Source of the DNA: a virus
DNA length: 21,873 nucleotides
Reading direction: 5' to 3' (one strand)
IMG/VR virus record: IMGVR_UViG_3300035698_002976
Coordinates: 1 to 21,873 of that record
The position numbers and the translations under genes are program-made. Numbering within the stretch: the first letter of the stretch is position 1; each line of letters begins with the position of its first letter. A model generated the notes under the pieces. The model did not search any database. It saw only the letters and a program-made list of their open reading frames with translations, and was not told where the DNA came from. This document shows, in pieces, positions 1 to 7,512 of the stretch.

Positions 1-1
1 A

Positions 2-136
2 AACAAAACCCAAAAATATTGGTGCGATACTTGTGGTGTCGTACATGAAATTAAACAGGGGCAACAAAGTGTATGCCCTACTTGTAAAACCCCGATGAAA
101 CAAATTCAAGTGGGGATTGTAACTAAAGGAGAGTGA
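2..136 (+). CDS. Zinc-ribbon protein, C-terminal fragment
   Basis: This is the last 44 codons of a gene that begins before the window, open in frame 2 and ending with TGA at 134-136. The fragment carries two CxxC knuckles (WCDTCG and VCPTCK) spaced like a treble-clef or rubredoxin-like zinc ribbon, followed by a short basic tail. The family role cannot be named from a fragment. Small zinc ribbons of this kind are common in phages and may bind nucleic acid or act as protein adaptors. It lies directly in front of a second zinc-ribbon gene and a glycosyltransferase, and its stop sits inside the ribosome-site region of the next gene, so the two are probably translationally coupled. Confidence 0.7.
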   Translation, partial: NKTQKYWCDTCGVVHEIKQGQQSVCPTCKTPMKQIQVGIVTKGE

Positions 137-141
137 TTGTG

Positions 142-345
142 ATGGCAGAGGAAAAGAAAAAAGACGATGTAAAGAAAGAACCCAAAAAGGGTGGAAAAGT
201 GAATATGTGTTATGTTTGCGGGCATAAGTCAGATGGCAAAATGCCAAGGAATTGCCCAACGTGTAACATTCTTCTTGAACCGGAAAAAGAGGCAACGGAC
301 AAGAAAAAGAAATACGATGCATGGAAAACAAAAAACAACGTATAA
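142..345 (+). CDS. Small rubredoxin-like zinc-ribbon protein
   Basis: The protein has 67 residues from ATG 142. An in-frame GTG at 133 would add three residues, but AAAGGAGAG at 125-133 is correctly spaced only for ATG 142. It has a very Lys/Glu-rich N-terminus, then MCYVCGHKSDGKMPRNCPTC, which resembles the CxxCG...CPxC iron or zinc knuckle of rubredoxin and rubrerythrin tail domains, then a charged tail. No catalytic partner is visible. It follows another zinc ribbon and precedes a glycosyltransferase in the virion cassette. The function is unknown. Metal binding is inferred from the four cysteines, and whether the metal is Zn or Fe cannot be told. Confidence 0.75.
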   Translation: MAEEKKKDDVKKEPKKGGKVNMCYVCGHKSDGKMPRNCPTCNILLEPEKEATDKKKKYDAWKTKNNV

Positions 346-354
346 AGGACATAA

Positions 355-1485
355 ATGGAAAAGCTAAAAGTACATTGGGTAACGCAAACAAACGATACAC
401 AGGGCAACGCTCTTGGGTACGCAACGCATAACAAATTCATGCGCAAGTATTCGGAGAAGTTCTTGGAGTTTGACGACAGCGCTGATATTGCATTACACAT
501 TGTACCGGCAGACCATTTCCGACCAATACCGGGTAAGTTCAATGTACTCTTTTCCATGTGGGAGTTCTTGGACTTGCCCGATTCTTATGTTGAGAACCTA
601 AAGAAAGCAGACCATATAATTGTTCCGAGTAGGTTTTGCCGGGATTTGTTTCGCCCGCTTGTTAACTGCCCGGTGGACGTATGCTTTGAGGGCGTAGAGG
701 CAGAAAGTTACCCGATGCATAATAGATCAGTAAACGGCAAGTTTCGTTTCCTTTGGGTGGGAGCGCCTAACCCTCGTAAGGGTTATCCTTGGATAGTACA
801 GGCAACCAAGTTGATTGAGAAAATGCCTAATGCAGAGATATACATTAAAACGACATTGCCCAAAATGAGTTGGCTAAAGACTGTTACAAACGCATGGAAA
901 AAGCGTAAACTGTTTTTTACAAACCCGACATTTGACGACAAGCGCAAGATTGGTTTTGCTAAAGCTTGGTGGATAAGTTTCGTGCGGGCTATTAGACGTA
1001 TACCAAAGCCCTATTATGCCGGTGTAATAAAGACATGGGGCAAACATAAGAACATACATTTAGACAGCCGGTTTCTTTCTTTTGAGGAGTTAATTGAATT
1101 ATATAACTCGGCAAACTGTTTTATATTACCTCATTGCGGTGAGGGGTGGGGGCTTACGTTGTGCGAGGCTATGGCAACCGGAGCGCCTTGCATTGCAACG
1201 CCAACGACAGGTTGTGCAGATTTCTTTGACGAAACGGTGGGTTTCCCATTGGATTATACAATACAGAAACAAGACCTTGATAATTACGACCTCAAAGACG
1301 CTAGGGGATATATGCCGGATATGGCAAGCGTCATTGGCAACATGATGTTCGTAATGGAAAATTATAAACTGGCATTGAATAAAGGTAAAAAAGCGCATAG
1401 CCGTATAAGTTCAAAGTTTACTTGGAGCAAAAGCGGTGAAAGGCTCAACGAGATATTAAGGGGGATTCATGTTAATAACGCTTGA
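355..1485 (+). CDS. GT4-family glycosyltransferase
   Basis: A 376-aa GT-B fold glycosyltransferase that would transfer a sugar from an activated nucleotide donor to an unknown acceptor. The diagnostic C-terminal donor-binding motif is EGWGLTLCEAMATG at about residues 263-276 (the E-x7-E motif of GT family 4), followed by a conserved CIATPTTGCADFF segment. The linker strand FLWVGAPNPRKG near residues 132-143 is also typical. A basic, aromatic-rich stretch near residues 168-235 looks like an insertion relative to minimal GT4 proteins. The start ATG has AAAGGA at 348-353 region context just upstream. The gene lies between small zinc-ribbon proteins and the head-tail connector, and its 3' end overlaps the connector by 17 bases. 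That position suggests a virion protein is the acceptor (inference). Modification of host surface glycan is the alternative. Confidence 0.88.
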   Translation: MEKLKVHWVTQTNDTQGNALGYATHNKFMRKYSEKFLEFDDSADIALHIVPADHFRPIPGKFNVLFSMWEFLDLPDSYVENLKKADHIIVPSRFCRDLFRPLVNCPVDVCFEGVEAESYPMHNRSVNGKFRFLWVGAPNPRKGYPWIVQATKLIEKMPNAEIYIKTTLPKMSWLKTVTNAWKKRKLFFTNPTFDDKRKIGFAKAWWISFVRAIRRIPKPYYAGVIKTWGKHKNIHLDSRFLSFEELIELYNSANCFILPHCGEGWGLTLCEAMATGAPCIATPTTGCADFFDETVGFPLDYTIQKQDLDNYDLKDARGYMPDMASVIGNMMFVMENYKLALNKGKKAHSRISSKFTWSKSGERLNEILRGIHVNNA

Positions 1486-2038
1486 TGATGTAAAAAACTA
1501 TATGCAAATTGAAGAATCAACACAGGACGCACAGATTGTGCAAATGATTGATTCCGTACAAGCGCAGGTAAAGAAAAAGATAAGCCGGGATTTAGAAAGT
1601 TCGTTACATACCGAATACCATGACGGCGACAATACAAATATGCTTATGGTTAAGGAGTTCCCGGTAACAGCTATAACCTCCATACATGACGACCCGGACA
1701 GGGTATACGGCGACAGCACGCTTATATCTGCAGATGATTACATATTCGGCGAGGTTGACGGCGGTAGTCCGGGCATTGTGCGTTTAGAATCCGGGTATTT
1801 CTATGACGCCCAAAAGAATATTAAAATCGTTTATACCGGTGGATTTACAGCCGAAACGGTGCCGGAGGATATTAAAATGGCACTTATTAAGCTTGTAGGC
1901 GCCGAACACATAGAAAGCAACGGTGCAATATTCGCGATACCTGCAGACGGAGAGGACACCGGCGGTACATATCGCCCGGCTGTGCTACGAAAAAGGGCTT
2001 GGCAGATATTAAAACAGTATAGGAGTATTAACCTGTGA
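1469..2038 (+). CDS. Head-tail connector (gp6-like)
   Basis: A 189-aa protein starting MLITLDDVKNYMQI, the usual opening of the HK97 gp6 / SPP1 gp15 connector family (phage_connect_1 type). It has a long N-terminal helix, a central beta-rich insertion (FPVTAITSIHDD...), and a C-terminal helical part ending in a RAWQILKQYR segment. In the virion such proteins form a ring under the portal, joining capsid to tail. The start overlaps the glycosyltransferase end by 17 bases and the stop overlaps the next start in a GTGA, both signs of tight coupling. It is somewhat longer than the ~100-aa core family. Identification rests on N-terminal pattern, size and position immediately before a gp10-like gene. 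Confidence 0.8.
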   Translation: MLITLDDVKNYMQIEESTQDAQIVQMIDSVQAQVKKKISRDLESSLHTEYHDGDNTNMLMVKEFPVTAITSIHDDPDRVYGDSTLISADDYIFGEVDGGSPGIVRLESGYFYDAQKNIKIVYTGGFTAETVPEDIKMALIKLVGAEHIESNGAIFAIPADGEDTGGTYRPAVLRKRAWQILKQYRSINL

Positions 2039-2634
2039 TAAAGATTCAGTTCAGCAAAACAGACGTTAAGAAGATTACAAAGACCCTTAAAGGGCTTAAC
2101 CCGGCTAGGGGGGGCAAGATATTGATTCATGCCATGACCAAGGTAGGTATCGACTTGGAGGGTGCGTTACGGCTTAATACAGCCCGCAGAGGGTTCTTTA
2201 AACACCCATCAGGACAGCTTGCACGCTCCATACAGAGCAAATTGACGGTTAGGGGTACAACCATAGCCTCGGTGGTCGGTTCCGGGGTGCGTACAGGCAA
2301 AAGAATACCTTACGCCACAATACAGGAGCGGGGCGGTACAATAAGACCGAAAAACTCAAAGTACCTTACAATCCCATTATCCGGGGCGAAAACAGCGTCA
2401 GGCAGGGCAAGCAAAGCGTCTGCAAGGGATTACAGCGATACTTTTGTAAGGAAGTCCAAAAGCGGGAACCTTATTATATTTCAAGACAGGGGCGGTAAAG
2501 CGGTACCGTTGTTTCTATTAGCGACCTCGGTAACGATACCCGGCACAAAATACATGAGCAGAACATTGGCAAGGCAGACCGTAAGCGTAGGTAAAATATT
2601 AGTCGATACCGTTAACAAGGAGGCTTTTAAATAA
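2035..2634 (+). CDS. HK97 gp10-like neck/tail-completion protein
   Basis: A 199-aa basic protein from a GTG start that overlaps the previous stop, with AGGAG at 2021-2025. It has the N-terminal helix, the HPSGQLARSI segment, and the YATIQERGGTIRPKNSKYLTIPL region typical of HK97 gp10-like / virion morphogenesis proteins that close the head-tail junction. The motif ERGG-x-I-x-P is particularly characteristic. It sits between the gp6-like connector and a presumed tail terminator, the standard order of long-tailed phages. The stop and next start share TAATG. Confidence 0.8.
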   Translation: MIKIQFSKTDVKKITKTLKGLNPARGGKILIHAMTKVGIDLEGALRLNTARRGFFKHPSGQLARSIQSKLTVRGTTIASVVGSGVRTGKRIPYATIQERGGTIRPKNSKYLTIPLSGAKTASGRASKASARDYSDTFVRKSKSGNLIIFQDRGGKAVPLFLLATSVTIPGTKYMSRTLARQTVSVGKILVDTVNKEAFK

Positions 2635-3092
2635 TGTCAACCACAACACCAAAATTAGCTTGGCAAGCATTAGTGGACAAACTAAATGCCGAAAGAAAAA
2701 AAGGACAATCCCTTGAATATGTAAAGGGTATTTATGAGGGGGTGAGGGATAAAATAACAGCATTCCCGATTGTTGTATTAGAGCCGAAAAGGGAGCCGGA
2801 AGTAGACGGCGCCTTGTATGGCAGAACTGACGCAAAGTTTGAAATTGAGATATTCGGCGTCATTAAGATACAGGATAAGAAAAAACAGATCGTGGGGGTC
2901 GGGCAAACAAAAGGAATACTCGACCTTAAAAATGACATCTTAACCGCATTAAGTGAAGACCATACGCTCGGTTGCGTAGTTACGGACGTAAACATAAACG
3001 ATGTAGTTTATGAATGGAGAGATTACCCGGCAAGGTCGGTTACTATAACAGTAGAGTTGCAATACTCTCAAAACACAATAACAAGAACGTAA
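2634..3092 (+). CDS. Tail terminator / tail completion protein
   Basis: A 152-aa protein starting at an ATG that overlaps the preceding TAA. It has an N-terminal helical region, then alternating strands (KFEIEIFGVIKIQDK, a helix GILDLKNDILTAL, and SVTITVELQYSQ at the end). This alpha/beta layout, with a helix between paired strands and a final beta strand, matches tail terminator proteins such as lambda gpU, SPP1 gp17 and related minor tail proteins. Position directly before the tail tube gene supports the call. No catalytic residues are expected. The assignment is by fold pattern and synteny rather than a diagnostic motif. Confidence 0.65.
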   Translation: MSTTTPKLAWQALVDKLNAERKKGQSLEYVKGIYEGVRDKITAFPIVVLEPKREPEVDGALYGRTDAKFEIEIFGVIKIQDKKKQIVGVGQTKGILDLKNDILTALSEDHTLGCVVTDVNINDVVYEWRDYPARSVTITVELQYSQNTITRT

Positions 3093-3105
3093 GGAGGAAC
3101 AAGCC

Positions 3106-4047
3106 ATGACTATGATTCAAAAGTTACAAATGGTACTTCTCAAAAGTGAAGTTACCTACGGTACCGACCCGGTACCAACGCCGGGAGCAAACGCTGTGTT
3201 AGTGTATGACCCGTCAACAAAGTTTAATATCGAGGATTTAGAGAGGGCGCCGTCTTTGCCCGACCTCGGTCAGCTTGCGTCAAAAGACGGAACAAGAACA
3301 GCCGAGCTTTCATTTTCGGTTGACTTCTCCGCCAACGACAGCAAGGGCGTTGCCCCGGAGATTGGCGATTTGTTACAGGCATTCGGGTTTGCTGAAACCG
3401 TAAGTGTAGGGTCGAGCGTTTCTTATGCGCCGACTACTTGCGAAACTTCGCTAACCGCTTACCACTATAACATCGACAAATGCACCGGATCTGCAATTCT
3501 GAATAAGCTGACCGGGTGTGTGGGTCGTGATTTAAAGATAACCATTGAGGCGGGTAAGCTTGTCAAGATGGAGGCAACGGTTGTTGGGCTATACAATGCA
3601 CCGACAGACGTAACAGCACCAACGGCGCCAACGTATGTTGGTACACCGCAGGTTGCTAAAAATCAGACCGTTACAATTGATGGTGTTACTTCTCTTGCAA
3701 TACAGAGCATATCAATTGACCTTGGCAATGAAATATCAATAGGCGAGGATTTGAGCGGAACGTATGGCGTTAATGACATTAAAATCATAAAGCGCAAGCC
3801 CATGATTGAGTTTAACCCGGAGAAAGTTCCGATAAGCACTTATGATTGGTGGTCAGAGTTCGCGAATGACCCGGTGGCTGTTTCGTTTAACATTGGTACA
3901 GGTATAGGAGCAATAACAATAACGGCGCCGGCTATGAAGATAACCGACATTGCGCAGGGCGACAAAGAGGGTCGGCTTGTTGATGAGGTTACAGCACAGT
4001 TAGCACGTTCAGTTGGTAATGACGAGTTTGCAATAAGTTTTGCATAA
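3106..4047 (+). CDS. Major tail tube protein
   Basis: A 313-aa protein with a strong AAGGAGG site at 3091-3097. It begins with KLQMVLLKSEVTYGTD, typical of tail tube proteins that polymerise as hexameric rings around the DNA channel. Features include repeated beta hairpins, a helix region with PEIGDLLQAFG, and the late strand pair ITITAPAMKITDI followed by GDKEGRLVDEV, resembling the conserved 'G..EG' end of siphovirus tube proteins. It lies just upstream of the frameshifted chaperone and the tape measure, as expected. A 78-nt gap with strong secondary structure follows it. In-frame readthrough past TAA 4045 would add only 19 codons. Confidence 0.85.
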   Translation: MTMIQKLQMVLLKSEVTYGTDPVPTPGANAVLVYDPSTKFNIEDLERAPSLPDLGQLASKDGTRTAELSFSVDFSANDSKGVAPEIGDLLQAFGFAETVSVGSSVSYAPTTCETSLTAYHYNIDKCTGSAILNKLTGCVGRDLKITIEAGKLVKMEATVVGLYNAPTDVTAPTAPTYVGTPQVAKNQTVTIDGVTSLAIQSISIDLGNEISIGEDLSGTYGVNDIKIIKRKPMIEFNPEKVPISTYDWWSEFANDPVAVSFNIGTGIGAITITAPAMKITDIAQGDKEGRLVDEVTAQLARSVGNDEFAISFA

Positions 4048-4071
4048 CTTGAACGGACAGCAATGTTCGTG

Positions 4072-4117
4072 GGGTGGGGGTTTCTTTTCGGGGTTCCCTC
4101 ACCCTAAATAACCCCGA
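4072..4117 (+). promoter_or_regulatory. Potential H-type RNA pseudoknot before the tail chaperone
   Basis: Two interleaved stems can be read. GGGTGGGGG (4072-4080) pairs with CCCTCACCC (4096-4104), 9 bp with one G-U. TCGGGGTT (4088-4095) pairs with AACCCCGA (4110-4117), 8 perfect bp. Their order (stem 1 left, stem 2 left, stem 1 right, stem 2 right) with no bases between 4095 and 4096 is that of an H-type pseudoknot, or of two mutually exclusive hairpins. The element ends one base before the AAGGAG ribosome site at 4119-4124. No U-run follows, so a simple intrinsic terminator is unlikely. The 5-nt loop spanning the 9-bp stem is short, so full pseudoknot formation may be strained. Confidence 0.5.
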
Positions 4118-4134
4118 TAAGGAGAGTGAGTAAT

Positions 4135-4521
4135 ATGTATGTAACAGTAAATCCGGACAGCATTAAAGAGGTAGACATTAAAGGCGCTAAATTTAAAATT
4201 GGCGTTATTCCTTACCAAAAGTTTCTTGAACTGCAAAGCTCAATAAGGGTAAGTATTAACGATGAAAAAACAGGCGTGTTTAATATGTGCAAAGGCAATA
4301 TTGATTTTGTTAAGTGGGGTGTGCGGGGGCATAGCGATATGCAATTTGAAGATGGCAAGGACGTACCCTTTAAAACCGACAAGGTTGATTTTGACGGTAA
4401 AAGCTTTGATGTGGTAAGCGAGGAAACATTACAAAACTATTTCCCGAAAAACCTTTATGTTGATATAGCAACCGCCGTAATTGGCTACAATATGATGAGC
4501 GAGGACGAAGAAAAAAACTAA
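4135..4521 (+). CDS. Tail assembly chaperone, short (G-like) form
   Basis: A 128-aa product from ATG 4135. A GTG at 4126 is in frame but only one base from the AAGGAG at 4119-4124, whereas ATG 4135 is 10 bases away. It has a beta-rich N-terminus (VTVNPDSIKEVDIKGAKFKIGVIPY) and an acidic C-terminus ending SEDEEKN. Encoded between tail tube and tape measure, this is the position of lambda G-type chaperones, which coat the tape measure during tail assembly and are absent from the finished virion. The last codons form the slippery sequence that yields the longer form. Confidence 0.85.
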   Translation: MYVTVNPDSIKEVDIKGAKFKIGVIPYQKFLELQSSIRVSINDEKTGVFNMCKGNIDFVKWGVRGHSDMQFEDGKDVPFKTDKVDFDGKSFDVVSEETLQNYFPKNLYVDIATAVIGYNMMSEDEEKN

Positions 4522-4856
4522 CCTTGGCAATTTGCCTCCCGGCGGAGCTAGATTGCCAATACTGCACCGAACAACAACAAGCGATACGAGGGTGCGTTAA
4601 AGATAGTGAAACAGGGTATCGCATGAATGATGGGTCAATTGTATATCGTTGCCCGGTAAAAGAGATAACAAGAGATACAACAAATTATTTACAGATGCAC
4701 AACCATTGCGAGAAATTTAAACAGTTACCTTTTGCGGGTTCAGTAGCCGGACAGCCGGCAAAGATAATGCAAGCTTTTTCGCTAATACAAAGAGCGATAA
4801 ACGACAGAACTAAAGAAAACATGGAGAGGGTACACAATGCCAAACACAGACCTTAA
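4135..4856 (+). CDS. Tail assembly chaperone, -1 frameshift (GT-like) form
   Basis: Predicted 240-aa fusion: 128 residues in frame 1 up to AAC 4516-4518, then -1 slippage and reading from CTA 4518 through 112 codons to the stop at 4854-4856. The downstream frame has no credible start of its own (a TTG at 4524 without ribosome site) and opens right at the slip site, as in lambda G/GT. The added T domain is Cys/His-rich (DCQYC, RGC, YRCPV, HNHCEKF), which is unusual and could bind metal. It ends overlapping the tape measure start by 20 bases. In the family, G binds the tape measure and the T part recruits tail tube subunits. Confidence 0.85.
4512..4559 (+). promoter_or_regulatory. Programmed -1 ribosomal frameshift signal
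   Basis: The slippery heptamer A_AAA_AAC occupies 4512-4518 in the correct phase (GAA AAA AAC TAA). After a 5-nt spacer comes a perfect 8-bp stem TTGGCAAT (4524-4531) / ATTGCCAA (4552-4559), with a nested CTCC/GGAG stem (4536-4539 / 4544-4547) in the loop. Heptamer, spacing and stem are those of classic -1 signals, and the -1 frame is open for 112 codons. Confidence 0.92.
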
Positions 4857-6738
4857 TATTATTGCAAAAATGACCTCGGCACAAATAGACGCCGGGTTTA
4901 AAAAGATGATGAAAAACCTTAACAAGTCCGAAAAGGGCTTTAAGGAAAACGAGCGTGCGTCTAAAAAAGCCTTTGGGAACCAACAGCAAGCGGGCATGAA
5001 ACAAGTAGCCTTGAAGATAGCCGGGATAGCAACGGCGCTTGTTGGGCTTTCTGTGGGCTTGAAAAAAGTCATTGAGGCAAGCTCGGAGGTCGAGGGGTTA
5101 CAAATAAGGTTGGAGGTTTTGTTTGGTAGCGTGGAGGAGGGTAACAAAGTATTTGGCGATATGCAAGAACTGGCAAGTCAGGTACCTAAAACATACCAAG
5201 AGATTATGCAAAGTGCAACCGCCCTTGGTGGTGTAGTAACAGGAGGCTCCGCAGAAATTAAAAAGTGGATGCCTCTTATTGTCGATTTATCTTCCGCAAC
5301 CGGTATCGCAGTACAGGACGTAACAAGTCAGGTCATTCGTATGTATTCAGCCGGTGCCAACTCTGCCGATATGTTCCGGGAGCGTGGTGTACTGGCTATG
5401 TTGGGCTTTGAAACAGGCGTTGCAATATCCGCAGAGGAAACCCGCAAGAAACTATTAGAGGCGTTTGAAGACCCTGCAAGTAAGTTTGCCGGGGCGTCTG
5501 ATAAGCTCGCGAAAACATGGGTCGGCGCCATGTCAATGATGGGCGATGCTTTATTCCAATTAAGGGTAAAGCTTGGGGATTTCATTACACAGAATGAAGA
5601 CCTTGCAAGGGTTGTAAATAAAGTAACCGAGGCAATAAAGGAAATGCCGGACGCAGTTGATGAAATAGCGCAACGGCTTGCAAAGTATCAAGAAATAAAT
5701 GAGGGCATGGAAGCAGAAGACGGAATGATACAAAAGATGATGGGCGTTGCTCAAATGAGTACCGTACAAGGGTTCATTGATGTTATCGGATTAGCTAACG
5801 AGGCTGTAACAGCATTAGCAGATAAAATGCTTGAAACGGATTATGCGCAAGCAATAGACACCGCATTATCAGCACCGCCGGTTGAGGAAGAAGACCCCTT
5901 GGAGGGTGGCGCAAATGACTATGAGGCAAAGCTAGAAAACGAAAGACTTTATTGGGAAGATAAAGCACAAGTCGCATTGGCAGGTAATGAGTTAATTGAT
6001 ATGCTATTAAAGGAAACCGAGGATTGGAAAAAAACTATGCGTGAGCAAGACAAGTTATTCTTTATACAGAATGAACTTGAAAAGGTTAACTTGCTAATGA
6101 CAAATGCAAAACTTGAAGAAAAAACAATGATAAAATTAAGCGCTAAAAAGAAAGCGTTAATGTTATCCGAAACACAATTAAAAAAGAAAACAACAGAGGC
6201 AACGACTGAAATGTGGGTTGGTGGCGCCAAGTCAATGTTAGGTGCTACAAGTGCCATGCTTGGGGCAATGGGGGGCGAAAGTAAAAAGTATGCCGGCATT
6301 ATGAAAGGGATAGCAATTGCCGAGGCTGTAATAAATACCGCCGTTGCTGTAACAAGCGCATTAAAAACAGATCCTTTTTTGCCGATGGGTCCGATTATGG
6401 CGGGTGTTGCGTTAGCAATGGGAACCGCACAGATAGCGACAATAGCAAGTCAGGGGTTCGCAGAGGGAACGGACAGCGTTCCGGCTAACCTAACTCCGGG
6501 AGAAATGGTTATACCAAGAGGCTTTGCAAATGCTGTAAGGTCGGGGGATATTACAATAGGTGGCAGGGTTGCAGGTGGAGAAAGCGGAGCCGGTACCGGT
6601 GGCACAGTTCTTGCACCGGCAATAGAAATTGTTATTAATAACCCGGTTGTCGATAGCCCGGATAGCATTAACGCTATGGCAGACACAATTGCTTTAAGGG
6701 TTTCAGAAATTATTGCAGAGGAGGAAGAAAGGTTATGA
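4837..6738 (+). CDS. Tail tape measure protein
   Basis: A 633-aa protein with GGAGAGG at 4823-4829 before ATG 4837. The N-terminal helical region has many Lys/Glu/Gln. A hydrophobic segment follows near residues 57-76, then a conserved tape-measure section with LEVLFGSVEEGNKVFGDM and LSSATGIAVQDVTSQVIRM. A helical middle leads to hydrophobic stretches near 487-540 (GIAIAEAVINTAVAV, IMAGVALAMGTAQIATIAS), and the C-terminal PGEMVIPRGFANAVRSGD typical of this family. The protein sets tail length and helps DNA ejection. At about 0.15 nm per residue it predicts a tail near 95 nm (an estimate). Its stop overlaps the Dit start in ATGA. Confidence 0.93.
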   Translation: MPNTDLNIIAKMTSAQIDAGFKKMMKNLNKSEKGFKENERASKKAFGNQQQAGMKQVALKIAGIATALVGLSVGLKKVIEASSEVEGLQIRLEVLFGSVEEGNKVFGDMQELASQVPKTYQEIMQSATALGGVVTGGSAEIKKWMPLIVDLSSATGIAVQDVTSQVIRMYSAGANSADMFRERGVLAMLGFETGVAISAEETRKKLLEAFEDPASKFAGASDKLAKTWVGAMSMMGDALFQLRVKLGDFITQNEDLARVVNKVTEAIKEMPDAVDEIAQRLAKYQEINEGMEAEDGMIQKMMGVAQMSTVQGFIDVIGLANEAVTALADKMLETDYAQAIDTALSAPPVEEEDPLEGGANDYEAKLENERLYWEDKAQVALAGNELIDMLLKETEDWKKTMREQDKLFFIQNELEKVNLLMTNAKLEEKTMIKLSAKKKALMLSETQLKKKTTEATTEMWVGGAKSMLGATSAMLGAMGGESKKYAGIMKGIAIAEAVINTAVAVTSALKTDPFLPMGPIMAGVALAMGTAQIATIASQGFAEGTDSVPANLTPGEMVIPRGFANAVRSGDITIGGRVAGGESGAGTGGTVLAPAIEIVINNPVVDSPDSINAMADTIALRVSEIIAEEEERL

Positions 6739-7511
6739 CCAATACTTGCGACATAGGAATTGTATTTCGTTTTGGAGATTTTAAGTTTGGGTTTTGTGAA
6801 AACGAAACTTATGTAACAGACTTTGCAGAGAAAGAGGCAAAGGCGGTAAAGGTCAACAATATACCAAAGACAGATGGTTCCAAAGCAGAGGAGGCAAACC
6901 GGGCAAGCTTGCAAGTTTCTTTGTCGGGTCATGTTTCTGCCTGTGGTTATAGCGACCTCCGGGGCAGAGTTAACGATTTAAAGGTTGCCTTGATGAATGG
7001 CAAACAAAACTTTTACGTTGACGGAGAGCGGTATATACTGGCACAGCTTAAATCATGGAGCATTAAATACAAGTCATTGAAAAGGCTCGCAACTTTTAAA
7101 GCGTCATTGATAACCGATTATCCTTTTTGGCAGTCGGTAGCGCTTAACATAGACAACCGCACGCCGGCAGATGGCGTTGGTTACATTGTATATAACAACG
7201 GCAATGCACCGGCAAGGGTCAAGGTTACAATCGTGGCGCCGGTGGGTGGTGTTTCAAATGATATTGAGATAACCAACGAATCAAGGAGCGATGAGGCGTT
7301 TAGGTTTACAGGCGATGTAACAGCCGGCGAAACGCTTATAGTTGATAACAGGGTTGACGATGCAAGCGATTTTGTGGTTACAAATAATGGCGTTGACGCT
7401 AACGCAAACTTTGAGGGCGATTATTTAGTATTGGCGCCGGGAAGTAACGTCATAAGGTTTGACGGTACCGTTGGCGAAACGACTTTAGAGTGGAGAGATA
7501 CTTGGACTTAA
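6735..7511 (+). CDS. Distal tail protein (Dit)
   Basis: A 258-aa protein whose ATG overlaps the tape measure TGA. The N-terminal half has the Dit pattern: FGDFKFGFCEN, then a hinge and RLATFKASLITDYPFWQS (the 'yPyW/F' feature of SPP1 gp19.1-like proteins). The C-terminal half is beta-rich (VKVTIVAPVGG..., GSNVIRFDGTVGETTLEWRDTW), consistent with the galectin-like second domain. Dit forms the hexameric ring joining tail tube to baseplate. Position after the tape measure and before the hub gene is standard. Alternative: a generic minor tail protein. Confidence 0.8.
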   Translation: MTNTCDIGIVFRFGDFKFGFCENETYVTDFAEKEAKAVKVNNIPKTDGSKAEEANRASLQVSLSGHVSACGYSDLRGRVNDLKVALMNGKQNFYVDGERYILAQLKSWSIKYKSLKRLATFKASLITDYPFWQSVALNIDNRTPADGVGYIVYNNGNAPARVKVTIVAPVGGVSNDIEITNESRSDEAFRFTGDVTAGETLIVDNRVDDASDFVVTNNGVDANANFEGDYLVLAPGSNVIRFDGTVGETTLEWRDTWT

Positions 7512-7512
7512 T

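Noticed and set aside
4045-4107. Stop-codon readthrough or frameshift of the tail tube gene driven by the pseudoknot.
   Set aside because: In-frame readthrough adds only 19 codons, the +1 frame ends soon after the stop, and no slippery heptamer is present before TAA.
4126-4134. GTG start at 4126 for the chaperone.
   Set aside because: Only one base separates it from the AAGGAG; ATG 4135 has normal spacing.
4524-4856. Independent gene from TTG 4524.
   Set aside because: There is no ribosome site, and the start lies inside the frameshift stem; the frame is explained as the -1 extension of the chaperone.
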